DNA from: Chlamydiota bacterium
Lineage (GTDB): Bacteria > Chlamydiota > Chlamydiia > Chlamydiales > Rhabdochlamydiaceae
DNA length: 7,665 bases
Reading direction: 5' to 3'
Assembly: GCA_023265495.1 (NCBI GenBank)
Contig: JAHFTP010000080.1
Span: forward strand, 1-7,665
How positions within the stretch are numbered: the stretch's first letter is position 1; every line of letters starts with the position of its first letter. Below the pieces are notes generated by a model. It did no database searches, was not told the origin of the DNA, and saw only the letters and a list, made by a program, of their open reading frames with translations. The position numbers and the translations under genes are program-made. Positions 1-6,002 of the stretch are shown in pieces.

Positions 1-293
1 CTCAATTAGAAACATATCAACTTCATTTTTGGAGAACTAGTTCCGGAGTAGAAGTGGATTTTATTGTCTCAGGGCCGGATTGTTTTCTTGCTATAGAAGT
101 AAAAAATGGATCTACAGTGTATCCACAAGACTTAAGAAGCCTTGAAATCTTCTTAGAGGATTATCCGGAAGCTACAGCAATACTTCTCTATCGAGGAAAG
201 CATAGATATAAGGAAAAAAATGTTCTCTGCTATCCCATCGATGAATTTCTATTACAGATTCACCCTGACTTTCCTCTTCCGATTTCCATATGA
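1..293 (+). CDS. DUF4143-type AAA ATPase, C-terminal fragment (5' end outside window)
   Basis: The reading frame is open from the window edge (first full codon at position 3) to a TGA at 291-293, giving about 96 C-terminal residues; a GTG at 54 is internal, not a start. The visible part holds the end of the domain that follows the ATPase core in the AAA_14/DUF4143 family: a HFWRT strand, then GVEVDFIV, then AIEVKNG about 14 residues later. That EVDF...EVK pattern resembles the PD-(D/E)XK nuclease-like fold known at the C-terminus of these proteins. Family members are cytoplasmic ATPases of about 380-450 aa, common and patchily distributed in host-associated bacteria and archaea; their biochemical role is not settled. 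The Walker A and B motifs would lie upstream and cannot be checked. The 3' end overlaps the convergent P-type ATPase gene by 34 bp. Family assignment is fairly sure; function is unknown. Confidence 0.8.
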   Translation, partial: QLETYQLHFWRTSSGVEVDFIVSGPDCFLAIEVKNGSTVYPQDLRSLEIFLEDYPEATAILLYRGKHRYKEKNVLCYPIDEFLLQIHPDFPLPISI

Positions 294-2797
294 CGATAGA
301 ACCACTTCTTAGCCATTTCTACAGCGGCCATATAACATAGAACAATCCCCCCTATTGTCCAATAATACACTTGGGGCAGTGGGGTGAAATCGAAGTATTG
401 ATTGAAAAAAGTCCAGGGAAGAATAACTACAAAGAGGTTTGTTCCGATCACAGCAAAAAGCAATTTGCGGCCGGGGATGCTTTTATAAAATACTTTTCGC
501 GTACGTATGAGAAGGGTGATGAGTGAAGCAGACAGTACGGACTCTAAAAACCAGGCGGTTCTGAACTCCACTACAGAAGCTTTCAGAATAAATAACAACA
601 CTCCAAATGTACAATAATCAAAGAAAGAGCTGATAAGTCCAAATACGATCATAAACCGCTTTAAAAAGCGCATATCCCAGGAAAAGGGTTTATGGATCAT
701 CTCTCTATCCACGTTATCTGTTGCAATGGTCATCTCAGGAAAGTCGGTAAATAAATTGGTGAGCAGCACCTGTTTGGGCAGCAAGGGAAGAAAGTTAATT
801 ATTAAAGAAACGCCTGCCATGCTGAACATATTCCCAAAATTGGCGCTTGTTGCCATAAAGATGTACTTGATCGTATTGGCAAAAGTTTTTCTGCCTTCCT
901 TTATGCCTCGCAATAATACAGAGAGATCTTTTTTTAGAAGGACGATGTCTGCTATTTCTTTAGTTACATCAGCCGCGGAGTCTACAGAGACGCTCACATC
1001 TGCTACATGGAGCCCCATCGTGTCATTGATCCCATCTCCAAGGAAACCTACGATATGTTTTTTATGCTTCAGCGCGAGGATGATCGCCTCCTTTTCATGA
1101 GGTTCTACTTCGGCAAATACATCTATTGATTCTACCTTTTGAAGCAACTCCTCTTGCGATAGTTTTTTAAAGTCACAGCCTCTTAGGACGTTGCTATGAG
1201 ACAGTCCTATCTCTTCTGCAACATACTTGGCAACCAAGTAGTTATCTCCCGTGAGAACTTTGAGATGAACTCCTACATGTTTCAGCTCTTGAATCACTTC
1301 TCGAACACCCGGCTTGATAGGATCATAGAAAAGTAAAAACCCTAAAAAAATCATTCCCTTCTCGTCATCTTTAGAAAAAATCTCTTTTGTGGATCCATTT
1401 ACAAAAGGCTTATAGGCTATGGCCAGGACTCGAAATCCCTTCGTGCTCCAACTAGAAAATAGTTCTTCCAACTGCTGTTTTTTTTCTGTGATATCGCATA
1501 GTTGTCCTGAAGAGTTTTCTACTTTACTGCAACAGGCGAGCACACTTTCAAAAGCTCCTTTTGTGATCAGGAAAACTTCTTTTTCTTTTTTGGCTAAGAG
1601 ACTCAGTCTTCTCCTGGTAAAGTCGTAGGGAATTTCATCGAGCTTCTTCCATAAAGATATATCTTGCCTATTTTCCTCTATGATAGCTTGGTCAATCGGG
1701 TTTTTGTATCCCGTCTGAAAGAAGGCGTTAAGATAGGCAAGCAGATGGCATTTTGGTTTATCTTTTCCTTCTGCATCAATGACAGAATAGAGTTTAATCA
1801 CTCCCTCGGTGAGAGTCCCTGTTTTATCTGAGCAAAACACATCCATGCTGCCAAAATTTTCTATGGAGGAGAGCTTTTTTACCACTACATGGCGCCGGGC
1901 CATTTCTCTTGCCCCCTTAGACAAATTAATCGTTATAATCGCAGGAAGAAGCTGCGGAGTAAATCCTATAGCTAGGGCGAGTGCAAACAGAAAAGACTCC
2001 AAAATAGGCCTATGCAGCATGGCATTAAAGGCAAAGATACCCACAGCAAAAAGAGAAGTCATCCATACGAGCAAATAGCCGAAATGTCGTATGCCCACTT
2101 CAAACGCACCCGGAGGGGCGGCTAGTTTAAGCCTTCTTATCACATGTCCAAAATAGGTTTTGTCTTCGACAAGCACAACCAAGGCCTTTGCACTGCCGCT
2201 GACAACATGGCTTCCCATAAACACAACGTTTTTTATTCTCTCGTTTGATGCCCCACTTTTTTCGACAGCAAAGCTCTCTCCGGTGAGGGAAGATTCATCC
2301 ACGAATAGGTCTTTATCCTCTAGTATGCGACAATCGGCAGGAATACTATCTCCTGCCCGCAAAATGAGCACATCTCCCGGAACAACGCGATGTCTTAAAA
2401 CTTCTACCTCCTTACCATCTCGTATGACGTTCACCTTTATCTGAACGAGCTGCAATAACTTAGTCATGATGTCGGAGGCATTTTTTTCCTGAAAGAATCC
2501 TAATAATCCACTGATCAACACAATAGATAAAATGATATCAGCACCCACCCGATCATGTAAAAAATAGGACAAAGTCGATGCAAATATAAGAATTAAAACT
2601 AAGGGGGATGTGAACTGCGAAAAGAGGAGAAAAGCGATGCGCCTGTGTTTATCGTACTTTGCTGAAATGCTCTTTAACGTTTTTATTCTCTCTTCTGCCT
2701 CTGCTGTGGAAAGGCCCTCTTCCTTAGAGCCCACAAAGCCATAGAGATCTTTAATGGGAATGGCCCAGAATTCTGAGAGAGAAGAATGTTGATCCAA
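260..2797 (-). CDS. mgtA: MgtA-like P-type ATPase, probable Mg2+ importer
   Basis: An 845-residue inner-membrane P-type ATPase, close to the usual length of MgtA/MgtB. Order seen: cation-ATPase N-terminal domain (about 8-50), TM1-TM2 (about 54-104), actuator domain with LTGES (171-175), TM3-TM4 (about 237-292) with the ion-site motif TPQLLP (280-285), phosphorylation motif DKTGT with Asp324, nucleotide-binding KGA (413-415), TGDN (516-519), hinge GDGIND (587-592), then six C-terminal membrane segments including NLFTDFPEMTIATDNVD. That last motif and VDSAADVTKEIADIVLL are typical of the Mg2+-translocating P-type group; from the family it would bring Mg2+ in using ATP. Start chosen: TTG at 2797, with AGGAG nine bases upstream and no in-frame ATG before residue 111. 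Oddities: Gln in PQLLP where enteric MgtA has PEMLP, and TMGL after GDGIND where PAL is usual. Catalytic motifs are intact. Substrate is inferred; other divalent cations are possible. Confidence 0.9.
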   Translation of the reverse strand: MDQHSSLSEFWAIPIKDLYGFVGSKEEGLSTAEAEERIKTLKSISAKYDKHRRIAFLLFSQFTSPLVLILIFASTLSYFLHDRVGADIILSIVLISGLLGFFQEKNASDIMTKLLQLVQIKVNVIRDGKEVEVLRHRVVPGDVLILRAGDSIPADCRILEDKDLFVDESSLTGESFAVEKSGASNERIKNVVFMGSHVVSGSAKALVVLVEDKTYFGHVIRRLKLAAPPGAFEVGIRHFGYLLVWMTSLFAVGIFAFNAMLHRPILESFLFALALAIGFTPQLLPAIITINLSKGAREMARRHVVVKKLSSIENFGSMDVFCSDKTGTLTEGVIKLYSVIDAEGKDKPKCHLLAYLNAFFQTGYKNPIDQAIIEENRQDISLWKKLDEIPYDFTRRRLSLLAKKEKEVFLITKGAFESVLACCSKVENSSGQLCDITEKKQQLEELFSSWSTKGFRVLAIAYKPFVNGSTKEIFSKDDEKGMIFLGFLLFYDPIKPGVREVIQELKHVGVHLKVLTGDNYLVAKYVAEEIGLSHSNVLRGCDFKKLSQEELLQKVESIDVFAEVEPHEKEAIILALKHKKHIVGFLGDGINDTMGLHVADVSVSVDSAADVTKEIADIVLLKKDLSVLLRGIKEGRKTFANTIKYIFMATSANFGNMFSMAGVSLIINFLPLLPKQVLLTNLFTDFPEMTIATDNVDREMIHKPFSWDMRFLKRFMIVFGLISSFFDYCTFGVLLFILKASVVEFRTAWFLESVLSASLITLLIRTRKVFYKSIPGRKLLFAVIGTNLFVVILPWTFFNQYFDFTPLPQVYYWTIGGIVLCYMAAVEMAKKWFYRHMEIGRGKSG

Positions 2798-2806
2798 TGG
2801 GCTGTT

Positions 2807-2811
2807 CTCCT
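2807..2811 (-). promoter_or_regulatory. Ribosome binding site supporting the TTG start of the P-type ATPase
   Basis: On the minus strand AGGAG lies nine bases before the TTG at 2797. It is the only good Shine-Dalgarno sequence near the N-terminus of the ATPase and decides the unusual start codon. It sits only about six bases past the T-tract of the terminator hairpin at 2817-2849, so little room is left for an independent leader. Confidence 0.65.
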
Positions 2812-2816
2812 ACTTC

Positions 2817-2849
2817 AAGAAAAAGCCCCACCAATATCTTGATGGGGCT
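2817..2849 (-). terminator. Intrinsic terminator between the small peptide gene and the P-type ATPase
   Basis: Read on the minus strand, AGCCCCATCAA - GATA - TTGGTGGGGCT folds into an 11-bp stem (one U-G pair) closed by a 4-base loop, followed directly by a T-rich tract (TTTTTCTT, whose first T closes the stem). This is a textbook rho-independent terminator. It lies 37 bp after the stop of the small exported-peptide gene, which it should terminate, and just upstream of the ATPase ribosome binding site, which leaves open a role as an attenuator for the ATPase. Confidence 0.85.
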
Positions 2850-2885
2850 GATAACTTCGTAAAACAGCAAATAAGTCTTGAGTTC

Positions 2886-3020
2886 TTACTTGCCTTGGGA
2901 CTCTCCACCACAACCACATCCTGAAGATGATGATGTAGGCTCTTGCTCTTCACCCGCATATACAGTTACTAAGTTCAAAGTCATGAGTGTTGCTAGCACA
3001 AACAATAGATTTTTTTTCAT
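2886..3020 (-). CDS. Small exported Ser/Gly/Cys-rich peptide (44 aa precursor)
   Basis: I do not recognise this gene. It starts MKKNLLFVLATLMTLNLVTVYA, a compact and convincing Sec signal peptide: two lysines, a hydrophobic core, and VYA before a likely signal peptidase I site after residue 22. The predicted mature part is only about 22 residues: an acidic GEEQEP segment, four serines, a GCGCGG motif with two cysteines, and a GESQGK tail. There is no lipobox cysteine, so a lipoprotein is unlikely. The ATG at 3020 is chosen because AAGGGG lies about eight bases upstream and the signal peptide begins there; an in-frame extension to 3086 would begin inside the promoter -35 element and is probably not translated. 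It has its own promoter (3057-3086) and terminator (2817-2849), which argues that it is a real monocistronic gene. Function unknown: a secreted or periplasmic peptide, possibly metal- or disulfide-binding, or a leader peptide for the next gene. Confidence 0.68.
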   Translation of the reverse strand: MKKNLLFVLATLMTLNLVTVYAGEEQEPTSSSSGCGCGGESQGK

Positions 3021-3056
3021 TACTAACCCCTTAGTTAAGCAGTTACGACAGAAGTC

Positions 3057-3086
3057 AATGTATCGCTTGCCATAAAATAGAGTCAA
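3057..3086 (-). promoter_or_regulatory. Candidate sigma70-type promoter of the small peptide gene
   Basis: On the minus strand TTGACT (3086-3081) and TACATT (3062-3057) are separated by 18 bases. The -35 matches consensus at 5 of 6 positions and the -10 at 4 of 6. Start of transcription would fall near 3050, about 30 bases before the ATG at 3020, leaving room for the AAGGGG ribosome binding site. The -35 lies seven bases beyond the mreC stop codon, and no intrinsic terminator is visible after mreC, so read-through from mreC is also possible. Confidence 0.5.
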
Positions 3087-3092
3087 ATTATT

Positions 3093-4274
3093 TCACTTGG
3101 CAAATTCAGTCGGAGGAAGAACAGAAACAAGGGATAGATCATGTAACGACTCTACCACAGACTTGGCTTCAATCTCGTAGGAGCAAGCGCCCTCTCTTAA
3201 GTTGTCTACATGAGTGATGTAGGCTACTTGCAGGCCTGCGGGAAATATCCCATCTAATCCTGTTGTAATGAGGACATCTCCCTTTTGGATGATAGCAAGG
3301 CCATCTCCATGGTGCAATCCCTGTGAGGGTTTTCCTGTGCGAAGATCTCTGGACGGACCTTCTTCATCTGCAAAGTCGTAATTAAATCCTATTCCATGCA
3401 GCCTATTTGTTCTCGATCTCCACAGAGGATTACTACTACCGTGGAGCTCTCCTTTGGCTAAGTATAGATCTCTATCTGTACTTTTAAGCTTTGCTTGCAG
3501 CCTATGTAAAGAGTCTAAAACAATTTGTTCCTCCTGAGGAGAAGCAAATAGATCTTTTCTTTTCTCTAACATGTAAGAAAGAGTCTCTATCTGCCCCAAT
3601 AAGAGCTGATTCTGCTGATATCCTCGAGCCACTCTAACAGAAGGAACGAGGTTGGAATCCGTAATGAGCCTGACACGAGAAGAGGATGTATAGACATCTT
3701 CCACTAGGCCGACTAAAGCATTGCCAATAACTACAGGGCTATTTTTAGCGATGACAATTTTACCGAGAGCCCTATTACTGCTTTCTCCTACATTAATCCA
3801 AAGGAAACTACTCCAAGAGGAGGGCTCTCGATAGACTACCTTTGCAGGAAGGGATTTGATGTGTAATTGAAGGACATGTAGTGTTTCTTTAATCCTTCTT
3901 TGAAAAAAACTTTTCCAAAAGGGATCTTGCTCTTCTTTGGTAGCCAGCGCCTTTAGCCGTGTAAGCTGCTCTTCGATCCTATCTTCATTGAGTAGCCATT
4001 CTCTCATGTTATCTAGCTGGGAGAGTAGCTGACTATTCTCTCTTTCGAGTTCTTGATTTTTCTGTTTACTGTCTAAGGACTTATGTTGATGAATGGTCGG
4101 CAAAGTAAGAAAACTCATTGCCGAATTCTTTACAGTAGAAAAAAGAGCCCACGGGGGGGAGACAGATGCGATAACGCAGTGTCTTACTTTTTTTGTATAC
4201 AGATCCGGAAGACTTAACAGAAAAAACAGAAAAGTCAGAAGCACTAGATAAGGGAAATAGGTTACTCTTCTCAT
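3093..4274 (-). CDS. mreC: MreC, rod shape-determining scaffold protein
   Basis: A 393-aa bitopic inner-membrane protein. A short basic N-terminus (MRR) is followed by one membrane segment (about 7-24), a heptad-like, Glu/Gln/Leu-rich coiled coil (about 65-112), then the two-part beta-domain of MreC: AKVVYREPSSWSSFLWINVG (144-163), NSPVVIGNALVGLVEDV and RVRLITDSNLVPSVRVARG (200-218), and KGDVLITTGLDGIFPAGLQVA (331-351). In rod-shaped bacteria MreC links MreB to the peptidoglycan synthases from the periplasmic side; in chlamydiae, which lack FtsZ, Mre proteins are thought to serve division. About 100 residues (roughly 228-325), with a second charged helical stretch, separate the two halves, so it is longer than most MreC proteins. 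Its ATG overlaps the aspC stop (ATGA), which implies translational coupling. The mreD gene is not adjacent. Family call is confident. Confidence 0.88.
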   Translation of the reverse strand: MRRVTYFPYLVLLTFLFFLLSLPDLYTKKVRHCVIASVSPPWALFSTVKNSAMSFLTLPTIHQHKSLDSKQKNQELERENSQLLSQLDNMREWLLNEDRIEEQLTRLKALATKEEQDPFWKSFFQRRIKETLHVLQLHIKSLPAKVVYREPSSWSSFLWINVGESSNRALGKIVIAKNSPVVIGNALVGLVEDVYTSSSRVRLITDSNLVPSVRVARGYQQNQLLLGQIETLSYMLEKRKDLFASPQEEQIVLDSLHRLQAKLKSTDRDLYLAKGELHGSSNPLWRSRTNRLHGIGFNYDFADEEGPSRDLRTGKPSQGLHHGDGLAIIQKGDVLITTGLDGIFPAGLQVAYITHVDNLREGACSYEIEAKSVVESLHDLSLVSVLPPTEFAK

Positions 4275-5473
4275 TGTCCCCTCGTAGCAGTAGCTATTGC
4301 ATCGACTACATAATCGATATTCTTGGCATTAAGCCCTGCGATGTTGATTCTTCCATCAGAAGTCAAGTAGATACCATAATTTTGTATCATCTTGTCTACC
4401 TGTTTTTTATCTAGGGCGCAGTAGGTAAATAGCCCTTTACTTTGGAGCAGGTACCCATATTTTTTCTTATCCACTTTTTCTCTGAGCGCTTCTACAAATT
4501 CTTCTCTCACCTCACCAATCCTCCTTCTCATCTCCGATAGTTCCAGCTCCCATAAAGTGCGAAGAGAGGAGTCTTGTAAAATCTGCGCTACCACGGAGGC
4601 TCCGTGGCGTGGGGGGTTTGAGTAGCTGCGTCTTATAAGCACCTTTACCTTGCTTGTGACGCGTTCTGCCGTTTGCTTAGAATCTGTTAAAAATAATAAA
4701 GCTCCTATTCTCTCAGAATAGAGAGAAAAGTTTTTAGAGAAGGAAACAGCTACAATCACTTCTAAGCCTTTATTTACGAACAGCTCAATTGCCTTGACGT
4801 CTTGTTTGAGTCCATCTCCAAAGCCTATGTAGGCCGCATCAAAAAAGGGAATAAATCCCTTTTCCACACAAAGATCGGCAAGTAGAGCCCACTGCGCCTG
4901 ATGTAAATCAGCTCCGCTCGGGTTATGACAACAGGCATGCAAGACAATGATAGAGCCGGAAGGGAGTTTTTTAAGAGCCTCGTAACATGCGTCAAACTCC
5001 AATCTATTTTCCTTGCTGTCGTAGTAAGGATAAGAGTAGACACAGAGCCCACATTGAGTAAATACCGCTCTGTGGTTGGGCCAGCTCGGCTCAGAGATAT
5101 AGATGGTCGATCCGACTTCTTCTTTCAAAAAATCGCCAGCAAGGCGCAAGCCCCCTGTTCCGCCTAGTGTCTGAAAGAGCGATAGGTTTGCCTTTTTGCT
5201 AGACCAAAGCTCCTTCCCTAAGACCAGCTCAGCAACGAGCTCTAAAAACTCCTGGCTCCCTTCGATGGGAAAATATTCTTTTGTTTCCTCCCTTTCCAAA
5301 AGATGGCGTTCCGCTTCCTTCACACAAGATAAGATGGGTGTTGATAAATCCTCTGTCTTATAAACACCAATCCCTAAATTCACCTTCTTAGGCCTTGGAT
5401 CAGCATGAAAGGCAGCCATAAGCCCTAAAATGGGATCGGCAGGAGATAGGCTTACGTGAGTAAAATGTCCCAT
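4271..5473 (-). CDS. aspC: Aspartate/aromatic aminotransferase (PLP-dependent, class I)
   Basis: A 400-aa cytoplasmic aminotransferase, the usual length of the AspC/TyrB group, exchanging amino groups between aspartate (and often aromatic amino acids) and 2-oxoglutarate. The active site is complete: GGTGGLR (104-110), WPN with Trp131 stacking on the cofactor, HNPSG with Asn184, FFDAAYIGFG with Asp212 and Tyr215, SFSKNFSLY with the PLP Schiff-base lysine Lys247, RRSYSNPP with phosphate-binding Arg281, and GRINIAG with the substrate-carboxylate Arg375. HNPSG replaces the commoner HNPTG, a mild change. Start: ATG at 5473, with AGGGAG five bases upstream; the frame continues in-frame to an ATG at 5554, but that extension covers the promoter at 5495-5524 and its sequence is not family-like. 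It is first in an operon with mreC, overlapping by four bases. Whether it is truly AspC or TyrB in preference cannot be told from sequence. Confidence 0.95.
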   Translation of the reverse strand: MGHFTHVSLSPADPILGLMAAFHADPRPKKVNLGIGVYKTEDLSTPILSCVKEAERHLLEREETKEYFPIEGSQEFLELVAELVLGKELWSSKKANLSLFQTLGGTGGLRLAGDFLKEEVGSTIYISEPSWPNHRAVFTQCGLCVYSYPYYDSKENRLEFDACYEALKKLPSGSIIVLHACCHNPSGADLHQAQWALLADLCVEKGFIPFFDAAYIGFGDGLKQDVKAIELFVNKGLEVIVAVSFSKNFSLYSERIGALLFLTDSKQTAERVTSKVKVLIRRSYSNPPRHGASVVAQILQDSSLRTLWELELSEMRRRIGEVREEFVEALREKVDKKKYGYLLQSKGLFTYCALDKKQVDKMIQNYGIYLTSDGRINIAGLNAKNIDYVVDAIATATRGQ

Positions 5474-5494
5474 AATTGCTCCCTTTTTGATTTC

Positions 5495-5524
5495 ATTGTA
5501 GGATGGAGACGGCTTAATTCTCAA
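5495..5524 (-). promoter_or_regulatory. Main candidate promoter of aspC-mreC
   Basis: Minus strand TTGAGA (5524-5519), an 18-base spacer, then TACAAT (5500-5495), which matches the -10 consensus at 5 of 6 positions. Transcription would start near 5488, about 15 bases before the aspC ATG and just ahead of its AGGGAG ribosome binding site. This placement supports the start at 5473 over the longer in-frame ATG. Confidence 0.6.
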
Positions 5525-5531
5525 CCTGCGT

Positions 5532-5561
5532 AAAATAGGTAAAAAAAAATTCACCTCTCAA
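5532..5561 (-). promoter_or_regulatory. Second, upstream candidate promoter of aspC-mreC
   Basis: Minus strand TTGAGA (5561-5556), an 18-base spacer containing a run of nine T, then TATTTT (5537-5532). It would give a leader of about 50 bases. The same -35 hexamer recurs 37 bp downstream in the other candidate. Its -35 lies four bases from the -35 of the divergent tRNA promoter, so the two could hardly be occupied together. Confidence 0.4.
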
Positions 5562-5565
5562 ACCA

Positions 5566-5594
5566 TTGCAGTTTTTGTTTTGTTCTCTTATCCT
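5566..5594 (+). promoter_or_regulatory. Candidate promoter of tRNA-Ala
   Basis: TTGCAG (5566-5571), a 17-base T-rich spacer, and TATCCT (5589-5594). Both boxes match the sigma70-type consensus at 4 of 6 positions at ideal spacing. Transcription would start near 5601, giving a leader of about 15 bases before the mature tRNA 5' end, a normal RNase P substrate. Confidence 0.55.
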
Positions 5595-5615
5595 CTTAAG
5601 CGTCCTTAGAAATCC

Positions 5616-5688
5616 GGGGCGTTAGCTCAGTTGGTAGAGCGCAACAATGGCATTGTTGAGGTCAGCGGTTCGATCCCGCTACGCTCCA
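5616..5688 (+). tRNA. tRNA-Ala, anticodon GGC
   Basis: The 73-base molecule folds into a full cloverleaf: acceptor GGGGCGT with ACGCTCC, D stem GCTC/GAGC, anticodon stem CAACA/TGTTG with loop ATGGCAT (anticodon GGC at 5649-5651), five-base variable region AGGTC, T stem AGCGG/CCGCT with loop TTCGATC, and discriminator A at 5688. The acceptor contains a G3:U70 wobble pair, the known identity element for alanyl-tRNA synthetase, which confirms alanine independently of the anticodon. It reads GCC and GCU codons. The bases after the discriminator are CA then T, so the CCA tail is not encoded and must be added. It stands alone and diverges from aspC. Confidence 0.97.
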
Positions 5689-5695
5689 CATTTCC

Positions 5696-5725
5696 GGACG
5701 TTTTGATAGAAACATCCAAACGTTC
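5696..5725 (+). other. Stem-loop just after tRNA-Ala, possible processing or termination signal
   Basis: GGACGTTT (5696-5703) pairs with AAACGTTC (5718-5725) over eight positions with one G-U pair, and GAT/ATC can add three inner pairs. It begins seven bases after the tRNA. No T-run follows, so it is not a standard intrinsic terminator; it may stop 3' trimming or aid termination. Confidence 0.35.
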
Positions 5726-5737
5726 AATAATACTTCA

Positions 5738-5767
5738 TGTAAGAAATACTGACATGTTTTTCTTACA
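5738..5767. repeat. Perfect 9-bp inverted repeat with 12-base loop
   Basis: TGTAAGAAA (5738-5746) and TTTCTTACA (5759-5767) are exact inverted copies. The stem is AT-rich and no T-tract follows on either strand. It could be an operator, part of a weak terminator for the tRNA transcript, or chance in AT-rich DNA. Confidence 0.4.
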
Positions 5768-5948
5768 AATCCAGTTAAGACAACGTACAATCCATCAATA
5801 TATTTGAGGTATATGCAAAAGAAAAAGCATTTTTAACCAAAAATAATCGATTTTATGTCAGAGCGAGCGCCATAAGCAGCTATTGAGCTCCTAATGAAAA
5901 GGAGAGGTTCATTTTGTTCATATCCCCTTTTCGTTGTGGAAGTGAACA

Positions 5949-5977
5949 TTTACAAGAAAGCAATTCTTTATTAAAGT
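5949..5977 (+). promoter_or_regulatory. Candidate promoter of the isomerase gene
   Basis: TTTACA (5949-5954), a 17-base spacer, and TAAAGT (5972-5977). The -35 matches consensus at 5 of 6 positions and the -10 at 4 of 6. Transcription near 5984 would give a leader of about 19 bases holding AGGA (5991-5994) eight bases before the ATG at 6003. Confidence 0.45.
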
Positions 5978-6002
5978 CGAGTCATAGCGTAGGATTAAGG
6001 GA

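Larger units (their letters stand above)
5689..6002. other. Gene-poor interval between tRNA-Ala and the isomerase gene
   Basis: About 310 bases without a convincing gene. It contains two stem-loops near the tRNA (5696-5725 and 5738-5767), a weak promoter-like pair at 5775-5804 (TTAAGA, 18 bases, TATATT), A-rich sequence around 5816-5850, a small CTCCT/AGGAG hairpin (5888-5904), and the likely promoter of the isomerase gene at its right end. A short open frame from a TTG at 5914 to 6015 is present but not persuasive. A small RNA driven from 5775-5804 is possible but unproven. Confidence 0.5.

Noticed and set aside
726..1100. A 124-codon plus-strand open frame opposite the P-type ATPase
   Set aside because: It lies wholly inside a gene with intact conserved motifs on the minus strand, and its translation shows no family features. 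The same applies to the plus-strand frames at 1419-1628, 1809-2078 and 2160-2444.
3021..3086. N-terminal extension of the small exported peptide to a start at 3086
   Set aside because: The extra 22 residues would bury the signal peptide and begin within the -35 box of its promoter; ATG at 3020 has a good ribosome binding site.
5474..5554. 27-residue N-terminal extension of the aminotransferase
   Set aside because: The added part is basic and not family-like, covers a strong promoter candidate, and the ATG at 5473 gives the normal family length with a good ribosome binding site.
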